Of a stretch of DNA of 64,000 bases, positions 8,531 through 15,935 are shown piece after piece. This DNA comes from Halomonas sp. (GTDB taxonomy: Bacteria > Pseudomonadota > Gammaproteobacteria > Pseudomonadales > Halomonadaceae). The notes under the pieces were generated by a model that did no database searches, was not told the DNA's origin, and saw nothing but the letters and a program-made list of their open reading frames with translations. The number at the start of each line of letters is the position of its first letter. Within the stretch, counting starts at the first letter, position 1. Location: contig NZ_JAJUFQ010000022.1 in the NCBI RefSeq assembly GCF_029263665.1, positions 1 to 64,000 on the forward strand, given 5' to 3'. The translations under genes were made by a program, and so were the position numbers.

Positions 8531-9316
8531 GTGATATTGAACAACATCTCCTGCGACCAACCTATACCTCGATCAGCCGAACCTGATTGGGCGGCACTCG
8601 GCAACATTCCCATCACAGGGAGCGATGAACCGCTGGTTCCCGTCAGTCTGGCCCCTGCACCGTTAAAAGTATACCCAGCCTATGCTCGCATGGGCATTCC
8701 GGGGGCGATCAATGAATGTCATCTACGTGAGGGGGTATATCGACGCCTGTTGGCGGTGGCACGCTCTCTACCTCCCGGACTGACATTGCTGGTGCTGGAT
8801 GGCTGGCGTCCATGGCGCGTGCAGGAATACTTGTTCGAGGCCCTGTCGGAAGCCATCCGCGAGATACATCCAGCCATCAGTGACGACGAACTGCTCGAGC
8901 GCACCCGTGAATTCGTGGCACTGCCCAGCCAGTCCGCCGACGCCCCCAGCCCTCACCTGACAGGAGGCGCAGTAGACGTGACGCTGTGTGATGCAGATGG
9001 CCTGCCACTGCCCATGGGAACGCTCTTCGATGCCGTCCTTCCCACTTCGCATACTGCGGCGTTCGAAAACCGCACCGGACTCAACGATGACGAACGTGCA
9101 GCACGCGACAACCGACGCTTGCTGTATCACGCCATGACAGCTCAGGGCTTTACCAACCTGCCCAGCGAATGGTGGCATTTCGACTTCGGCGATCAACTAT
9201 GGGCTCACTACAGTGGTCAGAGTGAGGCTCTGTACGGTCCGACGGAGCCGGATAGCATGGAAAGCCGCTGGAGGCGCCAGCTCCAACAGCAGGCTCAGGA
9301 TAAAGACGGCAGATGA
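8531..9316 (+). CDS. ddpX: D-alanyl-D-alanine dipeptidase (VanX/DdpX family, M15D)
   Basis: A 261-residue zinc dipeptidase that hydrolyses D-Ala-D-Ala. Zinc ligands of the SxHxxGxAxD motif are present as SPHLTGGAVD (H142, D149), and EWWH supplies catalytic E213 and ligand H216. The transition-state arginine corresponds to R93 in DGWRPW. There is no signal peptide, so it acts in the cytoplasm. In Gram-negatives such enzymes are thought to salvage D-Ala from cell-wall turnover rather than give glycopeptide resistance; no vanH or vanA homologue is nearby. Its TGA overlaps the next ATG (ATGA at 9313), so the two products are probably made together. Confidence 0.88.
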   Translation: MILNNISCDQPIPRSAEPDWAALGNIPITGSDEPLVPVSLAPAPLKVYPAYARMGIPGAINECHLREGVYRRLLAVARSLPPGLTLLVLDGWRPWRVQEYLFEALSEAIREIHPAISDDELLERTREFVALPSQSADAPSPHLTGGAVDVTLCDADGLPLPMGTLFDAVLPTSHTAAFENRTGLNDDERAARDNRRLLYHAMTAQGFTNLPSEWWHFDFGDQLWAHYSGQSEALYGPTEPDSMESRWRRQLQQQAQDKDGR

Positions 9317-9918
9317 CCATGATACGTATCGCCACCCTCGGCCCTGCCGACAGCAATCATGCCTTTGTCTTGTCACACTATCTGGAACAACGTGGGCTGC
9401 AAGGCAGCGAGGTCATCCTGATCAATGACTTCCCCCAGGCATTTGCTGATCTGGAGAAAGGCCACTACGACTACCTGCTGCAGGTCAGTGCTCATTTCAG
9501 CCATGGCGATTGTGTCGGCCACTTCATGCACCGTGTCTTTCCCGTCGACACCTTCATTGCTGCCAGTCGCCCGTTGGCCCTTGTCGCTCGACGTGGTGTC
9601 GATCAGCCCACTAGCGTGCTGCGCCAGCCGGCCACGCGCTATTACACTGACCTGCGCCAATGGCAGGAAATCGATGCCTCGACTACGGTAGAAGCCTTGG
9701 AGCGCTTACGCGCCGGCCAGGCCGATGCCGCGATTGTGGCCGAAGACGCGGTCGAACGCTTCAGCGACGAACTGACCTGCCTGCGCCATCTGGGCGCAGC
9801 ATTGGATACTTGGGTGCTGTACGCCAATCGACCGCTATCCACCCAAAACCCATCATCCCGACTGTCCCTGCATGACAACCCTGCCCTGCAGGAACATTTC
9901 AATACGGTGCGGCGATGA
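9313..9918 (+). CDS. Uncharacterised protein resembling prephenate dehydratase/periplasmic-binding fold
   Basis: A 201-residue cytoplasmic protein. It begins IRIATLGPADSNHAF, similar to the opening strand and loop of prephenate dehydratase domains, and later has TTVEALERLRAGQADAAIV, a pattern of type-2 periplasmic-binding folds. Catalytic TRF-type motifs of true prephenate dehydratase are not evident, so an amino-acid biosynthesis role is not supported. It is translationally coupled to the VanX-like dipeptidase and its end overlaps by 20 bp the end of the opposing TRAP permease gene. A ligand-binding role linked to those neighbours is speculation. A second ATG at 9319 is possible. Confidence 0.6.
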   Translation: MTMIRIATLGPADSNHAFVLSHYLEQRGLQGSEVILINDFPQAFADLEKGHYDYLLQVSAHFSHGDCVGHFMHRVFPVDTFIAASRPLALVARRGVDQPTSVLRQPATRYYTDLRQWQEIDASTTVEALERLRAGQADAAIVAEDAVERFSDELTCLRHLGAALDTWVLYANRPLSTQNPSSRLSLHDNPALQEHFNTVRR

Positions 9919-11710
9919 CTCCCGCACCCGCCAGGACCAGCAGGGCCCGAAGCATGGGATGGAAACGTCCAATCAGGCCATAGGACAACGCACCAAGGCC
10001 CACCAGCACAGCCAGACTGGTCGCTACCGCGCGCAGCGGATCATCACCCAGCGCCAACAGTGCGGGGTGGGCGACCATGGCCAATGGAATCACATAGAGC
10101 CCCACCCCCAATGCCATTGCCTTGGCCGCCACCTTGAGCCAGTTCTCATCGGCCATGCCTGCCGCAATGAAGACCGCACCACATACCGGAGGCGTGATGG
10201 TCGACAGCAGCGCGAACCAGAACACGAACAGATGCGCCGTCAACAACGGCAGGCCCAGCTCGGTCAAGGCTGGCCCCGCAACAGACACACAGATGACATA
10301 GGCCGCCGTGGTCGGCACTTCCATGCCGAGGATCAGGCAGGCCAGCGCAGTCAGCAGCAGTGCCGGCCATAGCGCCCCACCTGACAGCCCCAGAATACCG
10401 GACGTCACCTTGACGCCCAGGCCGGTGATAGCCAGCACCCCGATCACCAGCGAGGCACACAGGATGATGGAACCGATAGTGGCAATCTGGCGGCCGGCAA
10501 TGACAACAGCTTCGGCCAAGCGCGCAAGGAATGCGCTCCCGGAGACCTCCAGCCTGGCATTCAGGAACAACAGGGCAACGCCGACGAAGATAGCGACGCT
10601 GGCGGCGTACTGAGGCGTGTTGCCTGCATGAAAGATTCGTTCCAGCAACACCGCAAAAGGCAATGCGAAGAACAGCGCCGTCATCGCGACATCGCGCCCT
10701 GCCGGGCGGTCCTCGGCCGCCACCGGACGCAGGTCATGACGCGTGGCAAAGGCATTGATGCCTAGCCATACCGCGGCAAAGTACAACCCTGCCGGCAGCA
10801 AGGCAGCGGCCATGATGGAGGTATAGGGTGTCCCGGTCAGTTCCACCATGACAAAGGCTCCCGCCCCCATCAACGGCGGCATGATCTGGCCTCCCGAAGA
10901 CGCCACCGCTTCCACCGCAGCCGCCAGGGAACGTGGATACCCCAGCCTGGCCATCGAAGGAATGGTGATCGCCCCAGTCGAGGCGACATTGGCCGATGCC
11001 GAGCCGGAAATCGAACCCATCAAGGCCGATGAGATCACCGAGACCTTGGCCCCGCCACCGGTCAGGCGTCCGGCCACGGCGCCAGCCAGGTTCATGAAGC
11101 CCTTGCCTGCTTCTCCCGCATTCAATACAGCGCCAAAGATGACAAAGATTGCCACGACGCCAACGCTGACCGCCGTGAGCTCTCCCCACAGCCCACTTTC
11201 CGCAATGGTCAGCGAACCAACGAAACTGCCCATCGGCAACCCTGGGTGGCCGAACTCTCCGGGGATGTATTGACCGAATGCGCCATAAGCCAGGGCCACG
11301 AGCGTGACCAGTGGTAGTGGCCAGCCAATCGCCCGGCGGGCTGCTTCCAGCACCACCACGATCAGCAGGCCGCCCATCGTCATCTGCCATGGGCTATCGA
11401 TGAAGCCATACTGCTCGGCCAGCACCTGCTGGTTAAGGGCAATCCATGCACAGGCGGCAACCGCCAATACGCTGAGCACCAGGCCACTGATACGCTGGTT
11501 ACGGGTGCGGGCCGTAAACACCAATACCCAAGGCACAATCAGTGCCATGTGCAGTGGCCGGCTGACCAGTGCCGGTGTCAGGCCATAGAAGATCAGGCCA
11601 AGATGAAAAAGGACCGAGACACTGCCAAGCAGCACCCATGACCAATGCGTGGGTGTGGCGGCAACATCGGTGGATGGCGATGTTGCCACTTCAGATTGCG
11701 TAGCACTCAT
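9899..11710 (-). CDS. TRAP transporter permease, fused 4TM/12TM type (TAXI system)
   Basis: A 603-residue inner-membrane protein fusing the small DctQ-like and large DctM-like TRAP subunits. Helices are dense throughout; GAVAGRLTGGGAKVSVISSA and SGSASANVASTGAITIPSM are conserved in fused TRAP permeases. It partners the TAXI binding protein encoded just upstream (11744-12715, same strand, 33-bp gap). ATG 11710 gives MSATQSEV; a GTG at 11719 is an alternative, and neither has a strong ribosome site. TAXI systems often import glutamate or other dicarboxylates using an ion gradient; the substrate here is unknown. Confidence 0.92.
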   Translation of the reverse strand: MSATQSEVATSPSTDVAATPTHWSWVLLGSVSVLFHLGLIFYGLTPALVSRPLHMALIVPWVLVFTARTRNQRISGLVLSVLAVAACAWIALNQQVLAEQYGFIDSPWQMTMGGLLIVVVLEAARRAIGWPLPLVTLVALAYGAFGQYIPGEFGHPGLPMGSFVGSLTIAESGLWGELTAVSVGVVAIFVIFGAVLNAGEAGKGFMNLAGAVAGRLTGGGAKVSVISSALMGSISGSASANVASTGAITIPSMARLGYPRSLAAAVEAVASSGGQIMPPLMGAGAFVMVELTGTPYTSIMAAALLPAGLYFAAVWLGINAFATRHDLRPVAAEDRPAGRDVAMTALFFALPFAVLLERIFHAGNTPQYAASVAIFVGVALLFLNARLEVSGSAFLARLAEAVVIAGRQIATIGSIILCASLVIGVLAITGLGVKVTSGILGLSGGALWPALLLTALACLILGMEVPTTAAYVICVSVAGPALTELGLPLLTAHLFVFWFALLSTITPPVCGAVFIAAGMADENWLKVAAKAMALGVGLYVIPLAMVAHPALLALGDDPLRAVATSLAVLVGLGALSYGLIGRFHPMLRALLVLAGAGVIAAPY

Positions 11711-11743
11711 GAGATTCACAAAAGATCAGAAAAGTATTTGCCC

Positions 11744-12715
11744 TCAGCGCAGCGCTTCGGGCACCTCGATACCGGCCTCATCGTAGTAGCGCAACGCCCC
11801 CGGATGCAGCTTGCCTTCCAGGTTGGCCAGCATCTGTGGACGGATACCGCCCCACCACGGAGATGTCTCGGCCATTGCCTCGCGCCGCTCCCAGAAGGTC
11901 TTGGTCAGGGTGTAGGCCGTATCATCGTCCATTGCCGTCGTGGCATAAGCCACCACCGGCAGTGACGTGGTCAGTACATCCTGATCGATGCCCGCATAAG
12001 TGCCGGCAGGAATCACCTGCGGTGTGGCCCCGGTCTGCTCCACCTGCGATTCAGAGAATGACACCAACCCGACAGCATGGCTGGCGGCGGTTTCGATGAC
12101 ATTGGGTGCAGGGAAGGAACTGGCCGTCGCATAGGCATCGATCTGGCCATTCTTCAGCGCATCAGGCGCACTGCCAACATCCGCATTATCGACATCTACC
12201 TTGTCTGTCAGTCCGAACAGGTCCAGATAGCGGGCCGCCTCGCGAGCGCCAAAAGACCCCTGGCCAATCAGCAGGTGCTTGCCCGCCAGGTCCTCCAGCG
12301 ACACCACATCCTGTTCGCCAGACACGACGAAATGCATGGTCAGCGATGGGATCGGGAACAGGGCACGAATATCCTGGAAGCGCGGGCTCTGGCGCTTCTC
12401 GAATGGGCCGCTGGACGCTCTGGCCTTGCTTACCAGCCCAGGCGGCGCAGTGAAGACATAATTGCCCGGGCGCGCCATGACTTCCATGACGTTCTGCACC
12501 GACCCTTGGCTTTCTTCCAGTGTCAGCGTCATGCCGCCATCGGTACCTTGCTTGATAGACTCCGCCAGTTCCACGCCCATCTGGTAATAGGCCGTTCCCG
12601 CGGATGCGGATTTGTAGGTCAAGCGCGTATCAGCCTGAGCATTCAGGGATATGGTCAATGCAGCGGCCCCCAGCAGAGCGCCCGCGACTGCCTTCAGGCG
12701 TGGAAGTTGCAGCAT
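11744..12715 (-). CDS. TAXI family TRAP transporter solute-binding protein
   Basis: A 323-residue periplasmic receptor with a Sec signal peptide ending near LNAQA. Family traits include RLTYKSASAGTAYYQMGVEL, the SQGSVQNVMEV segment and GQGSFGAREAARYLDLFGL. It passes its ligand to the fused permease encoded 33 bp downstream, and GGAG at seven to nine bases upstream supports ATG 12715. The gene is first in a two-gene leftward operon. TAXI receptors characterised elsewhere bind glutamate or related acids, but no ligand can be assigned from sequence. Confidence 0.92.
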   Translation of the reverse strand: MLQLPRLKAVAGALLGAAALTISLNAQADTRLTYKSASAGTAYYQMGVELAESIKQGTDGGMTLTLEESQGSVQNVMEVMARPGNYVFTAPPGLVSKARASSGPFEKRQSPRFQDIRALFPIPSLTMHFVVSGEQDVVSLEDLAGKHLLIGQGSFGAREAARYLDLFGLTDKVDVDNADVGSAPDALKNGQIDAYATASSFPAPNVIETAASHAVGLVSFSESQVEQTGATPQVIPAGTYAGIDQDVLTTSLPVVAYATTAMDDDTAYTLTKTFWERREAMAETSPWWGGIRPQMLANLEGKLHPGALRYYDEAGIEVPEALR

Positions 12716-12798
12716 GCTATCTCCATTATTTCAGTCGTTATTGTCTTGGCCCCGTCAGGGCTCCAGTATCCAGCGCAGCCAGCATAGCCACGGTGTAT

Positions 12799-13197
12799 TC
12801 AGCGCCCGCCTTCTTGCGGGCCATCTTCGCGAGGCATTGGGTGGTCTTCGCCGATGCCAGTATTGACATCCTCGCGTCCGGCTCGCAAATCACGGTACAC
12901 CGCCGTCCTGGTGATCAGCATCGCCGAGATCGGCGCAGTCATGGCAATGAATATCGGAACGAGTATCTCATGCGGCAAGGCCGGCCCTTTAGCCACAAGA
13001 AAAAGCAGCACCGATGCGAGTAGAAGCGCGCCAGAACCCACAGTGGAAATGACTGCCGGCCCGTGCATGCGCTGATAGAAACTCGGTAGACGCAATATGC
13101 CCAAGGCACCGATCAGCACTACTACTCCACTGAAGATCATCAACACCATGATGGCCACCACGGCGACGATAGGTAAGGAATCAACTGACGCAATCAT
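12799..13197 (-). CDS. mrpG: Na+/H+ antiporter subunit MrpG
   Basis: A 132-residue membrane subunit, last gene of the Mrp operon. ATG 13197 overlaps the stop of mrpF (ATGA), which decides the start; a longer frame from 13344 lies within mrpF. Three membrane helices are visible (VVAVVAIMVLMIFSGVVVLIG, the SALLLASVLLF region and ILVPIFIAMTAPISAMLI), with the family motif LGILRLPSFYQRMHGP between helices. The C-terminus is a short hydrophilic tail. MrpG is small but needed for assembly and activity of the Mrp complex. Confidence 0.9.
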   Translation of the reverse strand: MIASVDSLPIVAVVAIMVLMIFSGVVVLIGALGILRLPSFYQRMHGPAVISTVGSGALLLASVLLFLVAKGPALPHEILVPIFIAMTAPISAMLITRTAVYRDLRAGREDVNTGIGEDHPMPREDGPQEGGR

Positions 13198-13472
13198 TCG
13201 ATGATCTCTCCACGCATCAGGAACTTGGTCAACGCGATGGTGCTTACAAAGCCGGACAACGCAATGAGTACTGCTACGTTGAAGTAGACTAGGCGCCCGA
13301 ACATGATGCCCAGCGCAACGGCCAGCAGCATGACGCAGATCCACAGCGTATCAAGGGCAACGACACGATCTTGTGCAGCAGGCCCGATCAGCAGCCGGAA
13401 AGTGCAACACAGCATCGACAGCACCAGGCAGGTCAGCGTGAAGATACACACGATCGTCCATAATAGTGCCAT
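13194..13472 (-). CDS. mrpF: Na+/H+ antiporter subunit MrpF
   Basis: A 92-residue subunit with three helices. Start ATG 13472 overlaps the mrpE stop by one base and its own stop overlaps mrpG. Family motifs include RLLIGPAAQDRVVALDTL and GRLVYFNVAVLIALSGFVST. The longer open frame to 13550 lies inside mrpE and is rejected. MrpF of other bacteria has also been linked to bile-salt or cholate efflux, but in this operon it is a structural part of the antiporter. Confidence 0.9.
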   Translation of the reverse strand: MALLWTIVCIFTLTCLVLSMLCCTFRLLIGPAAQDRVVALDTLWICVMLLAVALGIMFGRLVYFNVAVLIALSGFVSTIALTKFLMRGEIIE

Positions 13473-13981
13473 CACTCTTCTCCTCGCGGAGGCTCGAAGA
13501 TTTCCATCAACGGTTTCTCGTAACGCGTCTTGATCGTATCGATCCACCATTGCTCGTCGTGTAGATCAAGCACGTGCAGTGACAGGTCACCTGATTTTGG
13601 CAGGATTTCGATCCAGACGGTTCCTGGTGTCGAATTGACCAGTGCCGCCATCACTGCCAAACCATACGGATCCTGAATATCAAGGGGCACGCGAATGAAT
13701 CGCGAATTCAGATGAGGTGATCGACGTGTGACAATGATCCAGCACACCGCAATGCACGAGCGCACAATCTCGATCATCACCCAGATCAATAGCCTGAAGA
13801 ACCGCCTGGGTCGATAGATGCGGACCCGGGATTCCGGCAATAGATTCCCTGCGAGTCTTGGAGCAACAATTGCCAGAACCGCTCCCATCACCCAGGTTCC
13901 CGGAGCAATGCTCTGATTGAGCAATAACCACATCAGCAGCAGGAATAGCGACAACAGCGGTGTAGGCAACCATGCCCTCAT
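13472..13981 (-). CDS. mrpE: Na+/H+ antiporter subunit MrpE
   Basis: A 169-residue subunit with two N-terminal helices (LLSLFLLLMWLLLNQ and following) and a C-terminal soluble domain carrying NSTPGTVWIEILP and LSLHVLDLHDEQWW, both typical of MrpE. ATG 13981 overlaps the mrpD stop (ATGA). It belongs to the module that couples MrpA and MrpD in the assembled complex. Confidence 0.92.
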   Translation of the reverse strand: MRAWLPTPLLSLFLLLMWLLLNQSIAPGTWVMGAVLAIVAPRLAGNLLPESRVRIYRPRRFFRLLIWVMIEIVRSCIAVCWIIVTRRSPHLNSRFIRVPLDIQDPYGLAVMAALVNSTPGTVWIEILPKSGDLSLHVLDLHDEQWWIDTIKTRYEKPLMEIFEPPRGEE

Positions 13982-15594
13982 GTGTCACCTCCTGACGCTC
14001 TTGTGGCTACCTGGTTATCCATCACCGTTGACTGATAATGCTGCGGTACAAGCAGGCCATCGGCTGTGCGCTCGAGGTATCCCATCACCTGCCCGGCTTG
14101 CACTGTCAGCCCGATAAATACAAGTAGCAGCGCTACTATCGGTACCGCTTCGCTAACCGACAGACGTACTGATGTCGTGATATTCGTCGCCCAGAAGGTA
14201 CGCACTCCAAAGCGCATCAACGAGATGATCCCCGTCAGTCCCGATACCACAATCAGCACGATTAAAAGCCAGATCAAGGTGTTGGCAATTCCACTACTGG
14301 CTAGTTCGACCAATGCCCGTAGCAAGCTGAACTTGGCGATGAAACCTGACAACGGAGGAAACCCCGTGATCATCAATGCACAACCGATAAACGCAATACC
14401 GAGAAAAGCCAACGCTGCAGGAATCACCACGCCCACAGGTTCTGAGGGTTTATCCTCTACGGCAAACGCCTCCATGGTCAGCGCGAGCATGGCCGATGCC
14501 GGTGTGCGCAAGCGGTTGACAATCTCCGTCAATAGCATGAATGCCGCAATCGCCAGAGTCGACCCTATCAAGTAGAACAGTGCACCCGCCAACAAGTCAG
14601 CATCACCAAAAGACACTACCGACAGCAATATGCCAGAGGAGATGATCGCCCCATATCCGGCAATAGGTGCGGGCTCCTGACTGGCCAACATGCCAAACGT
14701 GCCGAAGGCGATCGTCGCCATACCGCTCCACAGCAGAAATTCTCCACCAAACCCCTGCAGGACCGCAGGCGCATCCGCGAACAGCAGCAGCCATAGACGC
14801 AGCACTGCATAGAGACCAATCTTGGTCATCAACACCAGCATGGCCGCAACCGGTGGCGATGCCGCAGCATAAGTCTGAGGTAGCCAAAACCCCAGTGGCC
14901 AGGCAGCTCCCTTGGTCAGAAAAGCAAGCACCAATATCCCGCAGCCGACCTTGAGCAGAACATAATCGTCAGGCGATAGCGTTGCGATCTGCATCGCCAT
15001 GTCGGTCATGTTCAGCGTTCCGGTGGCCGCATACAGCAGCGACACTCCGATCAAGAAAAAGAAGGAAGCGACCAGGTTGATCACAATGTAGTGAAGCCCG
15101 GCCCGCAAGCGCTGTGAGTTATAACCATGAAGAACGAGCCCATAGGAAGCCGCCAGCATCACCTCGAAGAACACGAAAAGATTGAACAGGTCATGTGTCA
15201 GGAAAGCTCCATTCATCCCCATCAGCAAAAACTGAAACAAGGAATGAAAGTGCACACCGATGCGGCTCCAGCGTGATTCGGCGTAAAGCAGTGCGCACAC
15301 CGCCATTCCTGATGCCATCAGCACCATCAGCGCACTCAAACGGTCGACCAGCAACACAATCCCGAACGGCGCAGGCCAATCCGCAATAAAATGAAGGCCG
15401 ATACCAAGAGGCAAGGTGCCGCTATCAACCTGCCACAACAGCATTGCTGCCGCTGCCAGTACCACCAGTGTCGTGACCAGATTGAGTCCAAACTTGAGTC
15501 GATGGTGACGCTCAGACAGCAGAATCAGGACTGTCGCGGAGAACAGCGGCACCAGAATGGGGACCATAAGCAGATACTGTTGCCACAACGTCAT
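13978..15594 (-). CDS. mrpD: Na+/H+ antiporter subunit MrpD
   Basis: A 538-residue membrane protein of the NuoL/M/N-like antiporter family, with about 14 helices. Diagnostic stretches include FEVMLAASYGLVLHGYNSQR, with the key Glu of helix 5 in FFEVML, and LTKGAAWPLGFWLPQTYAAA, with the conserved lysine of the proton path. It overlaps mrpC and mrpE by four bases each. MrpD is one of the two ion-translocating subunits of the complex; Mrp exports Na+ for protons and is central to salt and alkali tolerance. Confidence 0.95.
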   Translation of the reverse strand: MTLWQQYLLMVPILVPLFSATVLILLSERHHRLKFGLNLVTTLVVLAAAAMLLWQVDSGTLPLGIGLHFIADWPAPFGIVLLVDRLSALMVLMASGMAVCALLYAESRWSRIGVHFHSLFQFLLMGMNGAFLTHDLFNLFVFFEVMLAASYGLVLHGYNSQRLRAGLHYIVINLVASFFFLIGVSLLYAATGTLNMTDMAMQIATLSPDDYVLLKVGCGILVLAFLTKGAAWPLGFWLPQTYAAASPPVAAMLVLMTKIGLYAVLRLWLLLFADAPAVLQGFGGEFLLWSGMATIAFGTFGMLASQEPAPIAGYGAIISSGILLSVVSFGDADLLAGALFYLIGSTLAIAAFMLLTEIVNRLRTPASAMLALTMEAFAVEDKPSEPVGVVIPAALAFLGIAFIGCALMITGFPPLSGFIAKFSLLRALVELASSGIANTLIWLLIVLIVVSGLTGIISLMRFGVRTFWATNITTSVRLSVSEAVPIVALLLVFIGLTVQAGQVMGYLERTADGLLVPQHYQSTVMDNQVATRASGGDT

Positions 15595-15935
15595 CGCTTC
15601 GGCTCCTTGCCATCGACATGGTCCGTGCCGTTAACTCCTCTCGATCCCAGCAGCACCACCAGGAATAACGCAGTGGTGGCGAAACCAATCACGATCGCCG
15701 TGAGCACCAGGGCCTGTGGCAGAGGATCAGCATACTGGCTCAAGTCTGTCGGCACGCCATTGAGCGTCAGGGGAGGTTTGTCGACCCACAGTCGCCCCAT
15801 GGTGAAGATGAACAAGTTGACCGCATATGAGGCCAGCAGCAGCCCGATGGTGACCTGGTAAGTACGTGGCCGAAGCAACAGCCAGACTCCAGAACCGAAT
15901 AACACTCCGATGGCGATGGCAATCACGACTTCCAT
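15591..15935 (-). CDS. mrpC: Na+/H+ antiporter subunit MrpC
   Basis: A 114-residue NuoK-like subunit with three helices. GVWLLLRPRTYQVTIGLLL and NGVPTDLSQYADPLPQALVL are typical of MrpC. The start at 15935 overlaps the end of mrpA by 13 bp. It sits between the two antiporter-like subunits in gene order and in the complex. Confidence 0.93.
   Translation of the reverse strand: MEVVIAIAIGVLFGSGVWLLLRPRTYQVTIGLLLASYAVNLFIFTMGRLWVDKPPLTLNGVPTDLSQYADPLPQALVLTAIVIGFATTALFLVVLLGSRGVNGTDHVDGKEPKR

Noticed and set aside
12805..12822. GCCCGC/GCGGGC hairpin at the end of mrpG as a terminator
   Set aside because: Lies within the coding end and lacks a T-run on the minus strand; too weak to list.
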